From positions 88,094-152,093 of the forward strand of contig KQ959677.1 in NCBI GenBank assembly GCA_001552935.1: a stretch of DNA of 64,000 bases, written 5' to 3'. Within the stretch, counting starts at the first letter, position 1. Every line of letters begins with the position of its first letter. Position numbers and translations under genes: made by a program. The stretch comes from Umbribacter vaginalis (lineage in GTDB: Bacteria; Actinomycetota; Coriobacteriia; Coriobacteriales; Eggerthellaceae). Shown here in pieces: positions 60,759 to 64,000 of the stretch. Below the pieces are notes generated by a model. It made no database searches. It had not been told where the DNA came from and worked only from the letters and a program-made list of their open reading frames with translations.

Positions 60759-62072
60759 TTATGCACGAGACGCTTCAAGTTCATAGAGCAGCGAATCGGT
60801 AATAGTAACATTGGCTACTTCTCCAGGTGTTCCTCTATCAACAAAGGTACAACCATCAACATCAGGTGCTTGAAATGCCGTTCGTCCATAAAGCATTCCA
60901 TCTTCATCGTATCCAAGCATAAGAACCGAAGCTCTGCTGCCTATGCGCGCTGCCATCCGAGGCGTACACACACAATCAGCAAGCTCGCGCAACTGTCGTG
61001 CACGCTGCATCTTTACCTCTTCGGGAACTTGATTCTCGAGGTCATACGCTCGCGTTCCCTCTTCTCGTGAATAGGGAAAAATACCAATATAGTCAAGATC
61101 AGCTTCTTCAACATAATTGCAGAGCTCTTCAAAATCATCATCACTTTCACCAGGAAAGCCAACAATAAATGTTGTGCGTATAATGCAATCAGGTATTTTT
61201 TCGCGTATATGCCGACACAATTCATCGTATTCTTGTGCGCTTCCACGTCTGCGCATACGTTTAAGAACCTGCGCATTTACGTGTTGAAAAGGAATGTCAA
61301 GGTAGTTGCATACATTAGCACGGCGCGCTATAACATCAAGCAGCTCATCAGTAATACCTTCAGGTTGAATATACATAACGCGAAACCAGGTAGTTGGGAA
61401 AACAAGCGCAAGTCTATCGATGAGGGATGCAAGGCTCGATTTCTCTTTAAAATCGTCTCCCCATCTGCCGGTATCTTGAGCAATGAGCACAACTTCTTTA
61501 GTTCCCCGCGATACTAAGTCGCTGATGTTTGCATAAATATCTTGAAACGTAAAACTGTGGTAACGCCCACGAATATACGGTATTGAGCAAAACGAACAAA
61601 AACGATTACATCCATCAGATATTTTTACATACATCGATAAGGGAGCAGCTTCATTAAGAACGTCCTTATCGGAACCTGCTGATGAGCGCGTTATATCAAA
61701 AAGCTTATCAAGCACTTCTACTATATCGTCTTCTTTTGAACATGGTACAAAAGCACGCGCTTCAGGTAATTCACGGGTAAGATCCTCACCATAGCGCGCA
61801 GGCATACAGCCAGCAACAACCAAATGACCAGTTCCAGACGCAATGCTGTCATACTGACTTACGTCAAGAATTGTTTCAATGCTCTCTTCGGTTGCACTTT
61901 GAATAAATGAGCACGTATTAACGATAACAACATCTGCTTGCTCTGGTGTGTCGATGATAGTATAGCCAGCACGCTTAAGCTTCGTTGACATGGTATACGT
62001 ATCAACTTCATTTTTTGCACAGCCCATTGTTATAAAAGCAACTGATTTATCAAGGACAGATAAAGACGTCAT
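60759..62072 (-). CDS. rimO: Ribosomal protein S12 methylthiotransferase RimO
   Basis: Radical-SAM enzyme that methylthiolates Asp of ribosomal protein S12. The start TMGCAKNEVDT is the RimO form of the N-terminal cluster motif, further cysteines are in VNTCSFIQ and VAGCMPARY, the radical-SAM cluster is CNRFCSFC, and a TRAM domain ends the 437-residue protein. AAGGA lies upstream of the ATG. It follows yajQ and precedes pgsA, as in other actinobacteria. Confidence 0.95.
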   Translation of the reverse strand: MTSLSVLDKSVAFITMGCAKNEVDTYTMSTKLKRAGYTIIDTPEQADVVIVNTCSFIQSATEESIETILDVSQYDSIASGTGHLVVAGCMPARYGEDLTRELPEARAFVPCSKEDDIVEVLDKLFDITRSSAGSDKDVLNEAAPLSMYVKISDGCNRFCSFCSIPYIRGRYHSFTFQDIYANISDLVSRGTKEVVLIAQDTGRWGDDFKEKSSLASLIDRLALVFPTTWFRVMYIQPEGITDELLDVIARRANVCNYLDIPFQHVNAQVLKRMRRRGSAQEYDELCRHIREKIPDCIIRTTFIVGFPGESDDDFEELCNYVEEADLDYIGIFPYSREEGTRAYDLENQVPEEVKMQRARQLRELADCVCTPRMAARIGSRASVLMLGYDEDGMLYGRTAFQAPDVDGCTFVDRGTPGEVANVTITDSLLYELEASRA

Positions 62073-62083
62073 AAACGCATTCC

Positions 62084-62581
62084 TTAACGATAATTGTTGA
62101 ATTGCAAAGGAATACCATAACTTTGCTGCTTCACAAACGCAATAATTTCTTGTAAAACATCACGTGAAGGAGAACTAACGCGCAGCTTATCGCCCTCAAT
62201 CTGAACTTTTGCCTTAAATTTTTCACCCTTGATGTCTTTGTTAATTTTGCTGGCAATATCTTTGTCGATACCTTCAACAACCTTACCTTCTTTTACGGAG
62301 GTGCCCTGAGCGCTATCGCGTGTATCGCTCCAGGAAATCGCTGCTAAATCAAGGCCTCGTTTAACCCATTTCGATGATAAGATATCAATAACTTGGCCAA
62401 TTACAAAATCGCTCGGTGCATGAACAGTAATAGTTTTAGCAGCTTTATCAAAATCGATACTCGACTTGGTATCTTTCAGGTCGTAGCGCGATTGCAACTC
62501 TTTTTTTGTCTGCTGAAATGCATTATCTGCTTCTTGAATGTCCACTATCGATACAATATCAAAACTTGATTCTTTAGCCAT
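62084..62581 (-). CDS. YajQ-family nucleotide-binding protein
   Basis: Members of this small two-domain family bind nucleotides, including cyclic di-GMP in Xanthomonas, and some act in tRNA or phage biology; the role here is unknown. The 165-residue protein has the family start SSFDIVSIVDIQEADNA and the second half KINKDIKGEKFKAKVQIEGDKLRVSS with the C-terminal SYGIPLQFNNYR. It lies 11 bases before rimO. AAAGG is about 11 bases before the ATG. Confidence 0.93.
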   Translation of the reverse strand: MAKESSFDIVSIVDIQEADNAFQQTKKELQSRYDLKDTKSSIDFDKAAKTITVHAPSDFVIGQVIDILSSKWVKRGLDLAAISWSDTRDSAQGTSVKEGKVVEGIDKDIASKINKDIKGEKFKAKVQIEGDKLRVSSPSRDVLQEIIAFVKQQSYGIPLQFNNYR

Positions 62582-62600
62582 AATCCGAAAAGCCTTTCTG

Positions 62601-63938
62601 TTATTGTGAACGTTCCCGCGAACTTGTACGTGCTGTTGAATTGGATTGTTTCTTTACTGATTGCTCTTTTTTGCTACTTGATTGCGAAGAGTTTTGTGTT
62701 GTTGTTTTCTTTGAGCTTTCCTGTTGCTTTGAACTTGATTGCGCATCGTCTTGGTTATCGCTTGCACGCGATGAACTATCAGATGAATCTGTTATACCGT
62801 GATCTTTTTTCCATTGCTTAATATAATCATCAAAATCAACGGTATAACTGTATACGCCGCGCTTCGAGGATTTAAGCGACACAGGCTTGCCATCAACAGT
62901 AACTTTTAAGTTAATAGGTGACGGCGTTTCAATTGTCCAACTTCCGCTTGTCAGTTCAACATCTTTGGAAATAGGCCCTTTCAGAGTTTCTGTTTTAGAC
63001 TTTTTCTTGCCTTCTGTGATAGTAACTTTACTGGTAGCATCAACGGTAGCAACACCGTACGTAATGGTAATGCTTGACGGAATGCGAGGCGCTGCTTGAG
63101 ACGTATCTTGGGCACTTTGCTCATCTTGTTGGCTCGTAGTATCAGCAATGCCGGTAATAGGAATAGCAGCAAGATCATCGGCGTGCTGGCGCGGTCGTCC
63201 AAAAAAGAGTGAAACAACGATTATAACAACCACGACAAGCGCAATAACTCCCAGCAAAAGTGGCCAGTTTAAACGCTTAATTCCATCGCTTAAACCTGAT
63301 AAATTTGAAAATGAAAACGGTGTTGGCGTTTTAACACTGCGCGCATGGCGCTTATGAGGCCAACGACTTGGAGCATCACTTAGAAAACTTTGGGGCATGT
63401 CGCTTCGCTGATATGCGCCTATATCGTGTCGTTCATCTCCTTCCACAGGAGAAATACGCCGTGAGGATCCATATAGCCCGTAATCACCCCGTGCAAAACG
63501 CGTTCTGTCATCATAAAGATCGCGTCCTAAGGGCGAACGACGTTTAGGAATCGATGTTTGATGCGTGTTTGCACTGGTAAAGCGATGGTCACGCGCAGTT
63601 GCGGCTTGATCGTTTACGCGTGATGGCGATGTGGCTGAGTACAGCGAATCGGCTCGCCTTGAAGGAAAATTACGGCGAGCTCCCCTATCAAGCTGATCAG
63701 CATACGCTTCTTCCAAAAAACGATTCACGATATCGGTAGGATTCAAGCCTAAAAAGCGCGCGTATGCATTCACCATATTACGTGCATAACCTCGTGGTGG
63801 AATATTAGAAAAATCGCCCGACTCAATCGATCGTAAAATATCGCTTCGAATGCGAAGACGACGTCCTACCACATTGATATCAAAGCCTTGGCGTTCTCGT
63901 TCTTCACGCAAGAGCATACCTGAGGTTTTGTGAGTCAT
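62601..63938 (-). CDS. RodZ-like helix-turn-helix membrane protein
   Basis: Links the MreB cytoskeleton to cell-wall growth in rods; actinobacterial relatives are less known. The 445-residue protein has an N-terminal HTH_25 domain (about 8-75, MLLREERERQGFDINVV, LRSIESGDFSNIPPRGYARN), a polar Arg/Ser-rich linker, one span (about 225-245), an extracytoplasmic beta-rich DUF4115-type domain and a Ser/Lys/Gln-rich tail of about 60 residues. ATG at 63938 is taken; the GTG at 63947 lies too close to AAGGGA. No mre gene lies in the window. Confidence 0.87.
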   Translation of the reverse strand: MTHKTSGMLLREERERQGFDINVVGRRLRIRSDILRSIESGDFSNIPPRGYARNMVNAYARFLGLNPTDIVNRFLEEAYADQLDRGARRNFPSRRADSLYSATSPSRVNDQAATARDHRFTSANTHQTSIPKRRSPLGRDLYDDRTRFARGDYGLYGSSRRISPVEGDERHDIGAYQRSDMPQSFLSDAPSRWPHKRHARSVKTPTPFSFSNLSGLSDGIKRLNWPLLLGVIALVVVVIIVVSLFFGRPRQHADDLAAIPITGIADTTSQQDEQSAQDTSQAAPRIPSSITITYGVATVDATSKVTITEGKKKSKTETLKGPISKDVELTSGSWTIETPSPINLKVTVDGKPVSLKSSKRGVYSYTVDFDDYIKQWKKDHGITDSSDSSSRASDNQDDAQSSSKQQESSKKTTTQNSSQSSSKKEQSVKKQSNSTARTSSRERSQ

Positions 63939-63971
63939 GTGTTTCACTATCCCTTACTTGTACGACAACAG

Positions 63972-64000
63972 TTAATCGTTTTGCTCAAAGGCTTTCAGCG
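63972..64000 (-). CDS. C-terminal fragment of an upstream gene, possibly ftsK
   Basis: On the minus strand a frame enters from the window edge as LKAFEQND and stops at TAA (63972-63974), 34 bases before the rodZ-like start. Eight residues do not identify it; ftsK is suggested only because it precedes rodZ and rimO in other actinobacteria. Confidence 0.25.

Overview
The window reads as a compact actinobacterial core chromosome, most likely class Coriobacteriia (Eggerthellaceae-like, possibly close to Cryptobacterium; the species is not determined). The reasons are: an actinobacterial-type integration host factor (mIHF) next to gmk and rpoZ; the (ftsK)-rodZ-yajQ-rimO-pgsA/cinA-recA-recX-rny neighbourhood known from actinobacteria; lexA divergent from a small membrane protein followed by nrdR; and anaerobic-respiration features (a Tat-exported molybdoenzyme, an NrfD-type quinol anchor, a menaquinone prenyltransferase). 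GC looks moderate, roughly mid to high 40s percent by eye, not computed. Coding is dense and genes are often joined by ATGA/GTGA or one-base overlaps. I see no insertion sequence, prophage, CRISPR array or rRNA. One tRNA (Pro, GGG) is present.

Layout. 1-5003: a four-gene molybdoenzyme operon (catalytic subunit cut by the window edge, four-cluster ferredoxin subunit, NrfD anchor, TorD-like chaperone). 5196-8751: def-fmt-rsmB, translation initiation and rRNA modification. 8980-11318: class II fructose-1,6-bisphosphatase and a GT4 glycosyltransferase. 11486-17213: the pyrimidine operon pyrR-pyrB-pyrC-pyrK-pyrD-pyrF behind a readable promoter, PyrR-binding loop and attenuator terminator. 17297-19795: mihF-gmk-rpoZ-thiI. 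20101-25034: comEA-comEC-holA, ending tail-to-tail in a degV-family gene. 26283-33437: ileS-lspA-rluD-hemH-coaBC, then a minus-strand tRNA-Pro with a clear terminator. 34084-38999: a CDP-alcohol phosphatidyltransferase, a D,D-carboxypeptidase, a zinc-ribbon/FHA protein, menA and a thioesterase.

39416-42551: membrane protein, dut, nrdR and a small membrane protein on the minus strand, divergent from lexA. The lexA intergenic region holds two face-to-face promoters and one shared SOS box. 42946-48526: a phosphate regulon (pstSCAB plus an OmpR-type regulator and sensor kinase) with no phoU in the window. 48882-53442: dapL-type aminotransferase, dapF, miaA, miaB. 53480-64000: a MutL-like GHKL ATPase of unknown role, rny, recX, recA, an unusual pgsA-cinA gene fusion, rimO, yajQ and rodZ, all minus strand.

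The points most worth following are the SOS-controlled small membrane protein beside lexA (a candidate cell-division inhibitor unlike YneA, SulA or ChiZ), the PgsA-CinA fusion with a long serine-rich linker, the orphan MutL-like GHKL ATPase, the metallo-beta-lactamase domain of ComEC with lost ligands, and two unexplained intergenic repeat pairs. Everything else looks like ordinary housekeeping content.
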